Source: Betaproteobacteria bacterium
GTDB lineage: Bacteria; Pseudomonadota; Gammaproteobacteria; Burkholderiales; Usitatibacteraceae
NCBI GenBank assembly: GCA_025362705.1
Contig: JANYFH010000329.1
Span: forward strand, 1-8,120
Length of the DNA: 8,120 nt
Reading direction: 5' to 3'
Positions 1 to 5,880 of the stretch are shown here, piece after piece. Position 1 is the first letter of the stretch. Each line of letters opens with the position of its first letter. Both the position numbers and the translations under genes were made by a program. The notes beneath the pieces are model-generated. The model was not told where the DNA came from and ran no database searches. It saw nothing but the letters and a program-made list of their open reading frames with translations.

Positions 1-170
1 GGGTCGGGACTGAAAAAGCGGCGCATCTGCTTGAAGAATCGAAATGGCAAACCGGGCTGTTGGAAGAGTTGTCGCAAGTGATGGTCGATGCGTCGATCTG
101 CGGGTTGGGGCAGGCGGCACCGAATCCGATTCGCTGTGTCATCAAATATTTCCCACAGGAGATTGCGTGA
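1..170 (+). CDS. fdsB: Formate dehydrogenase beta subunit, 3' end only (FdsB, NuoF-like)
   Basis: Only the C-terminus is visible: 55 codons from position 3 to the TGA at 168-170. The fragment opens with VGTEKAAHLLEES and ends with SICGLGQAAPNPIRCVIKYF followed by PQEIA. This is the typical end of NuoF/HoxF/FdsB proteins. In that family the [4Fe-4S] site is a CxxCxxC set just before the VGT segment (outside the window) plus a distant fourth cysteine in SICGLGQ, here codon 99-101. The subunit binds FMN and NAD(H) and passes electrons from FdsA to NAD+ in the cytoplasm. The stop overlaps the fdsA start by one base (ATGA), so the two are translationally coupled. The beta-subunit identity is strong because fdsA follows directly. 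HoxF or NuoF alone would not fit that neighbour. Confidence 0.92.
   Translation, partial: VGTEKAAHLLEESKWQTGLLEELSQVMVDASICGLGQAAPNPIRCVIKYFPQEIA
157..161 (+). promoter_or_regulatory. Ribosome binding site deciding the fdsA start
   Basis: AGGAG lies 8 bases before the ATG at 170, inside the last codons of fdsB. It selects 170 over the in-frame ATG at 179 (17 bases away) and over far upstream in-frame starts such as 44, which would run through coding sequence of fdsB in another frame. Confidence 0.75.
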
Positions 171-2992
171 TGAATGCAATGAACGAACCCATCATCCGCG
201 CGGAAGAAATTGAATTTACGCTGGACGGCGAGAAAATCACAGCGCTGGCCGATCAAACGCTGATCGAAATTGCCAGGCAGAACGGTATCGACATTCCGCA
301 TCTTTGCTACAAGCCCGGCTATCGCGCTGACGGTAACTGTCGCGCATGTGTGGTCGAAATCAAGGGTGAGCGTGTACTCGCCCCCTCGTGCTGTCGCCAT
401 CCCGCCAACGGCATGGAAGTCACCACCAATTCGCCGCGCGCAGAAGCGTCACAAAAGATGGTGCTGGAGCTTTTAACTTCAGACGCGCCGCCAAAAAACT
501 ACAAACCAGGCGCCAACGAGTTGACGATGTGGGCCGAAAAACTTGGCGTCACTACATCCCGTTTCAAGCCGCGCCTGCAACCAAATGCGGATTTTTCGCA
601 TCCCGCGATGACGGTCAATCTCGATGCCTGCATCCAGTGCACGCGCTGCGTGCGCGCCTGCCGCGAAGAGCAGGTGAACGATGTTATCGGCTACGCGTTC
701 CGTGGCGCACGGTCGAAAATCGTTTTCGATTTCGATGATCCGTTGGGGGCAAGCACCTGTGTGGCTTGCGGTGAATGTGTACAGGCGTGCCCCACCGGCG
801 CACTGTCACCGGCGAAGGAGGCATATGCCATCGTCGCCGATAAAACCGTGGACAGCGTGTGTCCTTATTGCGGCGTCGGTTGTCAGCTTACCTATCACAT
901 CAAGGACAACACCATCATTCGCGTCGATGGCCGCGATGGCCCGTCGAACCACAATCGCCTCTGCGTGAAAGGTCGCTACGGATTTGATTACGCGCATCAC
1001 CAGCAACGATTGACCAAGCCACTGATCCGCAAAACCGGCGTCGCCAAAACTGCGGACTTCAAACTTGATCCCGATAACTGGCGCGACGTATTCCGCGAAG
1101 CAACCTGGGAAGAGGCGCTCGATCTCGCAGGAAATACGCTCGCGAAGATTCGCGATACCCACGGCAAGAATGCGCTGGCGGGATTCGGTAGCGCCAAGGG
1201 CAGCAATGAAGAAGCGTATCTTTTCCAGAAGCTGGTACGCACCGGATTTGGCACCAATAACGTTGACCATTGCACGCGGTTGTGTCACGCCTCTTCTGTA
1301 GCGGCATTACTCGAAGGTGTGGGATCTGGCGCCGTGTCCAATCAAGTGTCCGATGTTGCCAAGGCCGAAGTCATTTTTCTGATCGGTGCCAACCCAACGT
1401 CGAACCATCCGGTAGCCGCAACCTGGATAAAGAACGCGGTAAAAAATGGCGCGAAACTGATTGTCGCCGATCCGCGGGGCACTGAGCTTGGCCGCCATGC
1501 CTGGCGCAAACTCCAGTTCAAGGCTGATACCGATGTCGCGATGTTGAATGCGATGATCCACACCATCATCGATGAAGGCTTGGTGAATGAGGATTTCATC
1601 CGCGACCGCACCGCTAATTTTGAGGCGCTGAAGGAAAACGCAAAAAACTACAGCCCGGAAAAAATGGCGCCGCTTTGTGGCATTCCTGCTGAAACGCTGC
1701 GTGAGGTTGCACGCGCGTTCGCCACATCCAAAGGCTCGATGATCCTCTGGGGCATGGGAATTTCGCAGCATGTGCACGGTACCGACAATGCGCGTTGTCT
1801 CATTGCATTAACCCTGATGACTGGCCAGATCGGCCGACCCGGCAGCGGTTTGCATCCTTTGCGCGGGCAAAACAATGTGCAGGGCGCATCGGACGCCGGC
1901 CTGATCCCGATGATGTTTCCAGACTACAAGCGCGTCGACAATCCGGAAGCGTTCGCGCGTTTTGAAAAACTCTGGGACACCAAGTTGGATCCCAAGCCCG
2001 GATTGACAGTCGTCGAAATCATGGACGCGGCCTACGATGGAAAAATCAAAGGCATGTATGTGATGGGCGAGAACCCTGCGATGTCGGATCCCGACGCCAA
2101 TCACGCACGCGGCGGCTTGGCCAAGCTTGAAATGCTGGTGGTGCAGGATATTTTCCTCACGGAAACCGCGTACCTCGCCGACGTGATTTTGCCTGCATCG
2201 GCGTGGCCGGAAAAAATGGGCACCGTCACCAATACCGATCGCATGGTGCAGCTCGGCCGTCGCGCTCTGGATATGCCGGGAGATGCCCGGCAGGATCTGT
2301 GGATCATTCAGCAACTGTCAAAACGTCTTGGGCTGAACTGGAATTACGCGGGTGCGGAGAGTGGTGTCGAGTCTGTCTACAATGAAATGCGCACAGCGAT
2401 GAATTCGATGGCGGGTATTTCGTGGGAACGGCTGGAACGCGAATCGTCTGTCACGTATCCCTGTACGGGCGACGACGATCCCGGCCAGCCAGTGGTGTTC
2501 ACGACCGATTTTCCGACTGCTAGCGGCCGCGCAAAATTTGTTCCTGCCGATATCATTCCCGCCGACGAGCGCCCCGACGCCGAATACCCGTTCGTGCTCA
2601 TCACCGGCCGTCAGCTTGAGCACTGGCACACCGGTTCGATGACCCGGCGAGCATCGGTGCTCGATGCAATCGAGCCAGAGGCGGTGGCCTCAGTACATCC
2701 GCTTGATCTCGCACATATCGGTGCGTTGGCGGGTGACGTGATTACCGTGCAATCGCGACGCGGCGCAATCTCGCTTAAAGCTCGTGCCGACGAAGGTACG
2801 CCAACTGGTGCGGTGTTTATTCCGTTTGCGTTTTACGAAGCTGCCGCCAATTTGTTGACCAACCCTGCGCTCGATCCGGTCGGCAAAATTGCGGAAGTGA
2901 AATATTGCGCGGTGAACATTAGTCGGGGAGGACACGTCACTGCGCTGTCGAGTTATGGCGGGGGACAGGCGTTCGAAAGTGTGGTTTTGTAG
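170..2992 (+). CDS. fdsA: NAD-dependent formate dehydrogenase alpha subunit (FdsA), 940 aa
   Basis: Catalytic subunit that oxidises formate to CO2 at a molybdenum (or tungsten) bis-MGD centre and sends electrons through Fe-S clusters to FdsB. Domains in order: a [2Fe-2S] ferredoxin domain (residues about 15-90; Cys46, Cys57, Cys60, Cys74); two ferredoxin-type [4Fe-4S] sets (Cys154/157/160/164 and Cys197/200/203/207); the [4Fe-4S] next to molybdenum (Cys231/234/238/265, with Lys267 in CVKG); then the molybdopterin oxidoreductase and dinucleotide-binding regions. The active site reads HCTRLCHASSV: Cys372 ligates Mo and is followed by His373. Arg565 in PLRGQNNVQG matches the conserved catalytic arginine. 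It is a cysteine enzyme, with no in-frame TGA for selenocysteine. No leader is seen, consistent with a cytoplasmic enzyme. The histidine/cysteine motif for a further N-terminal [4Fe-4S] cluster is absent (Asn116 sits where its last cysteine would be). The tail after KYCAVNIS runs about 22 residues beyond where I expect the family to end. The next gene is convergent, so fdsC and fdsD are not adjacent. Confidence 0.95.
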   Translation: MNAMNEPIIRAEEIEFTLDGEKITALADQTLIEIARQNGIDIPHLCYKPGYRADGNCRACVVEIKGERVLAPSCCRHPANGMEVTTNSPRAEASQKMVLELLTSDAPPKNYKPGANELTMWAEKLGVTTSRFKPRLQPNADFSHPAMTVNLDACIQCTRCVRACREEQVNDVIGYAFRGARSKIVFDFDDPLGASTCVACGECVQACPTGALSPAKEAYAIVADKTVDSVCPYCGVGCQLTYHIKDNTIIRVDGRDGPSNHNRLCVKGRYGFDYAHHQQRLTKPLIRKTGVAKTADFKLDPDNWRDVFREATWEEALDLAGNTLAKIRDTHGKNALAGFGSAKGSNEEAYLFQKLVRTGFGTNNVDHCTRLCHASSVAALLEGVGSGAVSNQVSDVAKAEVIFLIGANPTSNHPVAATWIKNAVKNGAKLIVADPRGTELGRHAWRKLQFKADTDVAMLNAMIHTIIDEGLVNEDFIRDRTANFEALKENAKNYSPEKMAPLCGIPAETLREVARAFATSKGSMILWGMGISQHVHGTDNARCLIALTLMTGQIGRPGSGLHPLRGQNNVQGASDAGLIPMMFPDYKRVDNPEAFARFEKLWDTKLDPKPGLTVVEIMDAAYDGKIKGMYVMGENPAMSDPDANHARGGLAKLEMLVVQDIFLTETAYLADVILPASAWPEKMGTVTNTDRMVQLGRRALDMPGDARQDLWIIQQLSKRLGLNWNYAGAESGVESVYNEMRTAMNSMAGISWERLERESSVTYPCTGDDDPGQPVVFTTDFPTASGRAKFVPADIIPADERPDAEYPFVLITGRQLEHWHTGSMTRRASVLDAIEPEAVASVHPLDLAHIGALAGDVITVQSRRGAISLKARADEGTPTGAVFIPFAFYEAAANLLTNPALDPVGKIAEVKYCAVNISRGGHVTALSSYGGGQAFESVVL

Positions 2993-3000
2993 ATACTGTT

Positions 3001-3060
3001 GTCAAGCATTGGCGCATTTGTCCAGCCGTTTCTGCTGCGTAAGCCGCACCAATGCTGGAC
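3001..3060. repeat. Long imperfect inverted repeat between convergent fdsA and tlpA-like gene
   Basis: The arm gtcaagcattgg (3001-3012) pairs with ccaatgctggac (3049-3060) with one mismatch, around a 36-base loop that holds a smaller stem, cagc/gctg (3023-3026 and 3034-3037). It fills almost the whole 68-base gap between the two stop codons, so it may end transcription from both sides. There is no T-run typical of an intrinsic terminator. A REP-like palindrome is the alternative. Confidence 0.55.
3041..3054. repeat. Shared 14-base motif, copy 1
   Basis: aagccgcaccaatg matches 13 of 14 bases at 5867-5880. Both copies lie just outside the stop codon of a minus-strand gene in a convergent gap, and both form one arm of an inverted repeat. 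Two copies in 8 kb suggest a dispersed palindromic element or a common terminator form; chance is not excluded. Confidence 0.4.
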
Positions 3061-3576
3061 TTAGCGGTCAATCCTGATTCGCAACGTCTTCTCCACAAAC
3101 GCAATTGACGCAGCACTTGCCCAATCGTGCGAGCCGAGAATTTTGGCTAATACGCGACCATTGGCGTCGACCAAAATCGTCAGCGGAATGGTATTGGCGC
3201 CAAGCATGTTTTCGAGCAGTAACTCATGGTCGACGAAATTTTCGAAACTCAATTTTGTTTTGACAACGTACTCGGTGGCAGCGATTGCATCGTCGTCAGT
3301 CGAGATGCCGATGACGCGGAACTGTTTCTTTGTATCGATCTGCGAGAGCAGCTGCAACGAAGTCATCTCGTTGCGACATGGCCCGCACCAGCTCGCCCAT
3401 ACATTGATGATGAGCGGCTTGCCGCGAAAACTCGACAGCATGCGCGGCGGGCCGTTCACTGAAAACATGCGCGATTCGCGAAGTTGTCCGCCGAGCGGAA
3501 CTTCACCCGGCGTACTCGCCGGCGCGTTGCTTGCGATAGCTGACAGCAAAAGTAGAAGAATCAGTGTGGCTCTCAT
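3061..3576 (-). CDS. Secreted TlpA/ResA-like thioredoxin-fold protein, 171 aa
   Basis: Probable periplasmic thiol-disulfide oxidoreductase. The N-terminus MRATLILLLLLSAIASNAPA is a signal peptide, with cleavage likely near residue 20. The thioredoxin fold follows: the segment PLIINVWASWCGPCRNE holds the redox pair Cys64/Cys67, and TIPLTIL carries the cis-proline Pro131 expected opposite the active site. GISTDDD (90-96) is typical of the TlpA/AhpC-TSA group. The start at 3576 is chosen because it gives a clean leader. The frame stays open to 3771, but that extension has no leader and overlaps the 5' end of the divergent CDF gene. No strong ribosome binding site is seen. WCGPC does not single out CcmG, ResA or TlpA proper. 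The nearby c-type cytochrome gene makes a role in apocytochrome thiol reduction possible, but general periplasmic reduction is equally likely. Confidence 0.88.
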   Translation of the reverse strand: MRATLILLLLLSAIASNAPASTPGEVPLGGQLRESRMFSVNGPPRMLSSFRGKPLIINVWASWCGPCRNEMTSLQLLSQIDTKKQFRVIGISTDDDAIAATEYVVKTKLSFENFVDHELLLENMLGANTIPLTILVDANGRVLAKILGSHDWASAASIAFVEKTLRIRIDR

Positions 3577-3621
3577 GGGTGAAGTGTACCAAGTCAGCAG
3601 TGTAGAATTCGATGAACTAAA

Positions 3622-4084
3622 ATGAGTCTTATGGATTTCGATCAAAATACTGAGGATCCAATCGAGAGCGTTGCGGCACGGACGGCTGCAGCATCGCGCA
3701 GCACCTGGGTTAGTGTCCTTGTAAATCGCGCACTCACCGGCATTCAAATCACGGTCGGATTTTTCGCGCACTTACTGGGGCTTTGCCTGGGAAGCTCTGC
3801 ACGATTTGATGGACCGCTCGGTGGACGATGCGGAAGTGCGGTCGATTCGGCAAACACTGGCGGAAACGCCCGGTGTGAGCGGTGTACACGATATGCGTAC
3901 CCGCAAAATAGGCGACATGATTATTGTTGATGCGCATCTGGAAGTCGATGGAAAACTGTCTGTCGAAGCGGGTCATGACATTGCAGTTTGTGCACGCGAC
4001 CGCGTGATGCAGCGACATCGGGTACTGAATGTGATGACGCGTGTCGATCCATTTCGCCTGCCGGATCTCGATCACGCGAAATGA
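3622..4084 (+). pseudogene. Cation diffusion facilitator (CDF) efflux transporter, broken by internal deletion
   Basis: Two pieces of one CDF gene lie in different frames. From ATG 3622, residues 1-50 (MSLMDFDQNT to VGFFAH) give the cytoplasmic N-terminus and first membrane helix. After that the frame reads nonsense to a stop at 3928-3930. In the +2 frame, from about 3767, RTYWGFAWEALHDLMDRSVDD begins the end of the last helix region, and the complete cytoplasmic C-terminal domain continues to the TGA at 4082-4084 (TPGVSGVHDMRTRKIGDMIIVDAHLE and on). Compared with family members of about 300 residues, roughly 140-150 residues are missing, covering helices 2-6 and the metal site. The remaining protein cannot transport. 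Arg36 within helix 1 is also odd. Both intact pieces are free of stops, so the loss looks recent, or is an assembly artefact. The gene lies divergent from the tlpA-like gene and 51 bases before the b561 gene. Confidence 0.87.
3765..3771 (+). other. Deletion junction in the CDF pseudogene
   Basis: cgcgcac is readable both as the end of the left fragment (gcg cac, the Ala-His of FFAH) and as the start of the right fragment (cgc act, the Arg-Thr of RTYWGFAW). This suits recombination between short direct repeats in the ancestral gene. The ancestral repeats are inferred, not seen. Confidence 0.5.
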
Positions 4085-4123
4085 TGTTGCGGCAATAGTT
4101 ATTGAATATTTTCCCCACCTTTT

Positions 4124-4130
4124 GGAAAGA
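4124..4130 (+). promoter_or_regulatory. Ribosome binding site selecting the TTG start of the b561 gene
   Basis: GGAAAGA ends 5 bases before TTG 4136. The next candidate, GTG 4145, would be 14 bases away, so TTG is preferred. No ATG is suitably placed before the first membrane helix. Confidence 0.6.
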
Positions 4131-4135
4131 CATTA

Positions 4136-4690
4136 TTGAACAACGTGAAACCGAAGGCCGCTTACGGCTCTGTAACGATCTCGATTCATTGGCTTATGCT
4201 GGTGCTGATTGCCACCACCTGTGCGCTGATGGAATTGAAATCCGTCGCGCCGCGTGGAAGCGAACTGCGTGTGAACATGGCGCTGCTGCATTACTTGCTG
4301 GGCTTGGTTATTTTTGTGCTGGCATGGCCGCGCTTGTTCATTCGCTTTACCGGCGTTACGCCGCCGATCACACCGCCACCACCGGTCTGGCAGGAAATGC
4401 TTGCGAAGGCCATGCATTTGTTCCTCTACGCATACATGATTTCCCTCCCAGTGCTCGGCTATCTGGCGCTGAGTGCAGCGGGCAAACCGGTACATTTGTT
4501 TTTGTTTGATTTACCGTTTCTGATCGAGCCGGATAAAGCGCTGGCCAAGCAGATGAAGGATCTGCATGAAACAGGTGCGACTATCGCTTACTTCCTGATC
4601 GGCATGCACGCGTTAGCGGCGCTGTACCATCACTACAAAGTTCGCGATGACACGTTGAGAAGAATGCTGCCGAAGCGATTCCGGACTTGA
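4136..4690 (+). CDS. Cytochrome b561, CybB-like di-heme membrane protein, 184 aa
   Basis: Four-helix inner-membrane cytochrome b. It follows the length and pattern of E. coli CybB (about 176 aa) from end to end: ISIHWLML near the start, the acidic/aromatic segment around MELKSVAPRG, MALLHYLLGL, then LHETGATIAYFLIGMHALAALYHHY and the basic end RRMLPKRF. The likely heme ligands are His18, His52, His144 and His158. His94 and the His165/His166 pair are also conserved in the family. Helices run at about 14-32, 48-70, 91-113 and 146-167. CybB is described as a superoxide:ubiquinone oxidoreductase; other b561 proteins move electrons between quinol and periplasmic carriers. A gene for a c-type cytochrome follows 40 bases later, probably in the same transcript. 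The start is TTG. Symbol left empty because orthology to cybB is not proven. Confidence 0.93.
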   Translation: MNNVKPKAAYGSVTISIHWLMLVLIATTCALMELKSVAPRGSELRVNMALLHYLLGLVIFVLAWPRLFIRFTGVTPPITPPPPVWQEMLAKAMHLFLYAYMISLPVLGYLALSAAGKPVHLFLFDLPFLIEPDKALAKQMKDLHETGATIAYFLIGMHALAALYHHYKVRDDTLRRMLPKRFRT

Positions 4691-4718
4691 CGGATTAGAA
4701 TTGCATTTCTTGTTTTTC

Positions 4719-4725
4719 AGGAAAA
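4719..4725 (+). promoter_or_regulatory. Ribosome binding site for the cytochrome c-like gene
   Basis: AGGAAAA lies 5 bases before ATG 4731. It rules out the in-frame TTG at 4701, which would place ten extra residues before the signal peptide. Confidence 0.7.
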
Positions 4726-4730
4726 CTGCA

Positions 4731-5762
4731 ATGAATATTCGTATGTGCGCTTTGTTTCTTGCATTTCTTCTTCCTGCCAGTGGCACCGCATGGGCGGAAG
4801 CAGAAATCTATCAGCCGACACCAGAAGATGCCACGAAGGTAAATACACTTGCCGTAAAGGTGATGGCCGAGTTGACAGCGAAATGTCCCGTTAAACCGGT
4901 GAGCGACCAGGTGGCATTTAGAACTTGCCGGGATGCATTGTTCAGCCGCAATTCAGTATTCCGCGCGAACCTCAAGAATTTCGTGTTGTGGGGCCGCCCG
5001 CCGGGCGACGATATTAAGGCTCCCCTGAAAGAATTTCGTGCCACACAGTTTGGCAACGACGTATTCACTGGCACATACGCACCGATGTGGATGTGGGACG
5101 GCAAGTACGAGGTGGAATACGTGGCCAACGACAAGACCTATCGCATCACCACTAATGCGGGTTTTCGTAACGAACTCGATGTTGGCCAGTATCCCTATCC
5201 GTTCTGGCATGACGCAAAAAAATGGAGCGATTACGAAGATGCCAACACCATGATCCTCTGGATTGATCCGAAGATCATGAAAATCGCACAGTTTACGTTT
5301 TATAGGCGGATCGACAAACCGGCAGTCGCACAACTTAAAGCGCGGCACATGCCGACCTTTGACGGCAAGTGGATGTGGGTCGATGAGAAAGGGCATCAGC
5401 AACCTGCGCCAACGTTGTTTGCGGGACTCTACAGCGAAAAGAATCCCCACCTTGCCAGCCTCGATACAACTTACAAGCAATTTGCCCTGGCCATGCGTGA
5501 TGCCGAATGCACTTCGTGTCACGTTCCAAATAATCCGGATAAAGCCAAACGCCTGGTGTTGTTGCAAACGCCGCTACATGCCGCCAGCGAAATTGAGCGT
5601 GTTCTAAAAGATATCAAGCAGGATCGCATGCCGCTGGACGATAGCGGGATAGAGAAACCGCTGAAGGCAAACCTGAAAGCGCGTTTGCTCGCCGATGCTG
5701 AAGCGTTTGCGGCGGTCGTTAATGCGGCGCGTGATTGGGAAGCGGTGAATAACAAGAAATAG
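4731..5762 (+). CDS. Periplasmic protein with C-terminal mono-heme cytochrome c domain, 343 aa
   Basis: The leader MNIRMCALFLAFLLPASGTA with WA at 21-22 ends in an AxA-type cleavage site near residue 22. Residues about 25-250 are a domain I do not recognise. It is rich in tryptophan, tyrosine and charged residues (for example YAPMWMWDGKYEVEY at 116-130 and GKWMWVDEKG at 212-221) and holds two cysteines, Cys52 and Cys66, that could form a disulfide. The C-terminal part is a small c-type cytochrome: CTSCH (Cys260, Cys263, His264) binds heme covalently, and Met300 in QDRMPLDD is the likely distal ligand. The end is helical and charged. It should be exported and matured in the periplasm. The upstream b561 gene suggests electron exchange between the two proteins. 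It is not cytochrome P460, where CxxCH lies close to the C-terminus. Function beyond electron transfer is unknown. Confidence 0.85.
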   Translation: MNIRMCALFLAFLLPASGTAWAEAEIYQPTPEDATKVNTLAVKVMAELTAKCPVKPVSDQVAFRTCRDALFSRNSVFRANLKNFVLWGRPPGDDIKAPLKEFRATQFGNDVFTGTYAPMWMWDGKYEVEYVANDKTYRITTNAGFRNELDVGQYPYPFWHDAKKWSDYEDANTMILWIDPKIMKIAQFTFYRRIDKPAVAQLKARHMPTFDGKWMWVDEKGHQQPAPTLFAGLYSEKNPHLASLDTTYKQFALAMRDAECTSCHVPNNPDKAKRLVLLQTPLHAASEIERVLKDIKQDRMPLDDSGIEKPLKANLKARLLADAEAFAAVVNAARDWEAVNNKK

Positions 5763-5766
5763 TCAG

Positions 5767-5786
5767 GTACGCGTTAGCACGCGTAC
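5767..5786 (+). terminator. Hairpin directly after the cytochrome c-like gene
   Basis: gtacgcgt (5767-5774) pairs perfectly with acgcgtac (5779-5786) around a 4-base loop, tagc, starting 4 bases after the TAG stop. The stem is strong, but no T-run follows, so it is at best an atypical terminator or a 3'-end stabilising stem. Confidence 0.55.
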
Positions 5787-5832
5787 AGATAAACTCTGAT
5801 GAAATTGTTGTGAAACATTGATCAAAGCCCAG

Positions 5833-5879
5833 AATGGGTGCGACGTTCAAGCCATTTCCAGTCTGGAAGCCGCACCATT
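5833..5879. repeat. Nested inverted repeats in the second convergent gap
   Basis: aatgggtgcgac (5833-5844) pairs with gccgcaccatt (5869-5879), with one bulged base and one mismatch. The interior holds a perfect small hairpin, ttcca-gtc-tggaa (5856-5868), whose last base would compete with the outer stem's flank. With the stem at 5767-5786, this is all that is recognisable in the 118-base gap 5763-5880. It resembles 3001-3060 in position and partly in sequence. Confidence 0.5.
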
Positions 5880-5880
5880 G
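5867..5880. repeat. Shared 14-base motif, copy 2
   Basis: aagccgcaccattg abuts the stop codon (CTA on this strand) of the binding-protein gene and differs from copy 1 (3041-3054) at one base. The first 11 bases are identical. Confidence 0.4.

Noticed and set aside
44..169. Upstream extension of fdsA to the in-frame start at 44
   Set aside because: This stretch encodes the conserved end of FdsB in another frame, and a good AGGAG sits before ATG 170.
1271..1288. Possible selenocysteine at the formate dehydrogenase active site
   Set aside because: The codon at 1283-1285 is TGT (cysteine), not TGA.
806..2629. Several long minus-strand open frames opposite fdsA (for example 806-1288, 1307-1777, 1808-2314)
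   Set aside because: They are antisense shadows of a strongly conserved gene. Their translations show no recognisable domain and no ribosome sites were evident.
3603..3608. TAGAAT as a -10 box for the CDF gene
   Set aside because: No acceptable -35 hexamer at 16-18 bases upstream, and the resulting leader would have no ribosome site; too weak to list.
3577..3771. N-terminal extension of the tlpA-like gene
   Set aside because: The extra residues lack a leader and overlap the CDF gene. Starting at 3576 gives a clean signal peptide.
4102..4509. Overlapping plus- and minus-strand frames across the b561 gene (4102-4509, 4133-4495)
   Set aside because: The b561 frame matches CybB from end to end; the others show no family features.
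4953..5567. Minus-strand open frame of 204 codons opposite the cytochrome gene
   Set aside because: The plus strand has a leader, a ribosome site and a CxxCH heme motif; the minus frame has none of these and looks like a shadow.
5833..5879. NtrC-like operator (GCACCA/TGGTGC halves)
   Set aside because: The half-sites are in the wrong order and spacing for an NtrC site and lie between two gene ends, not upstream of a gene.
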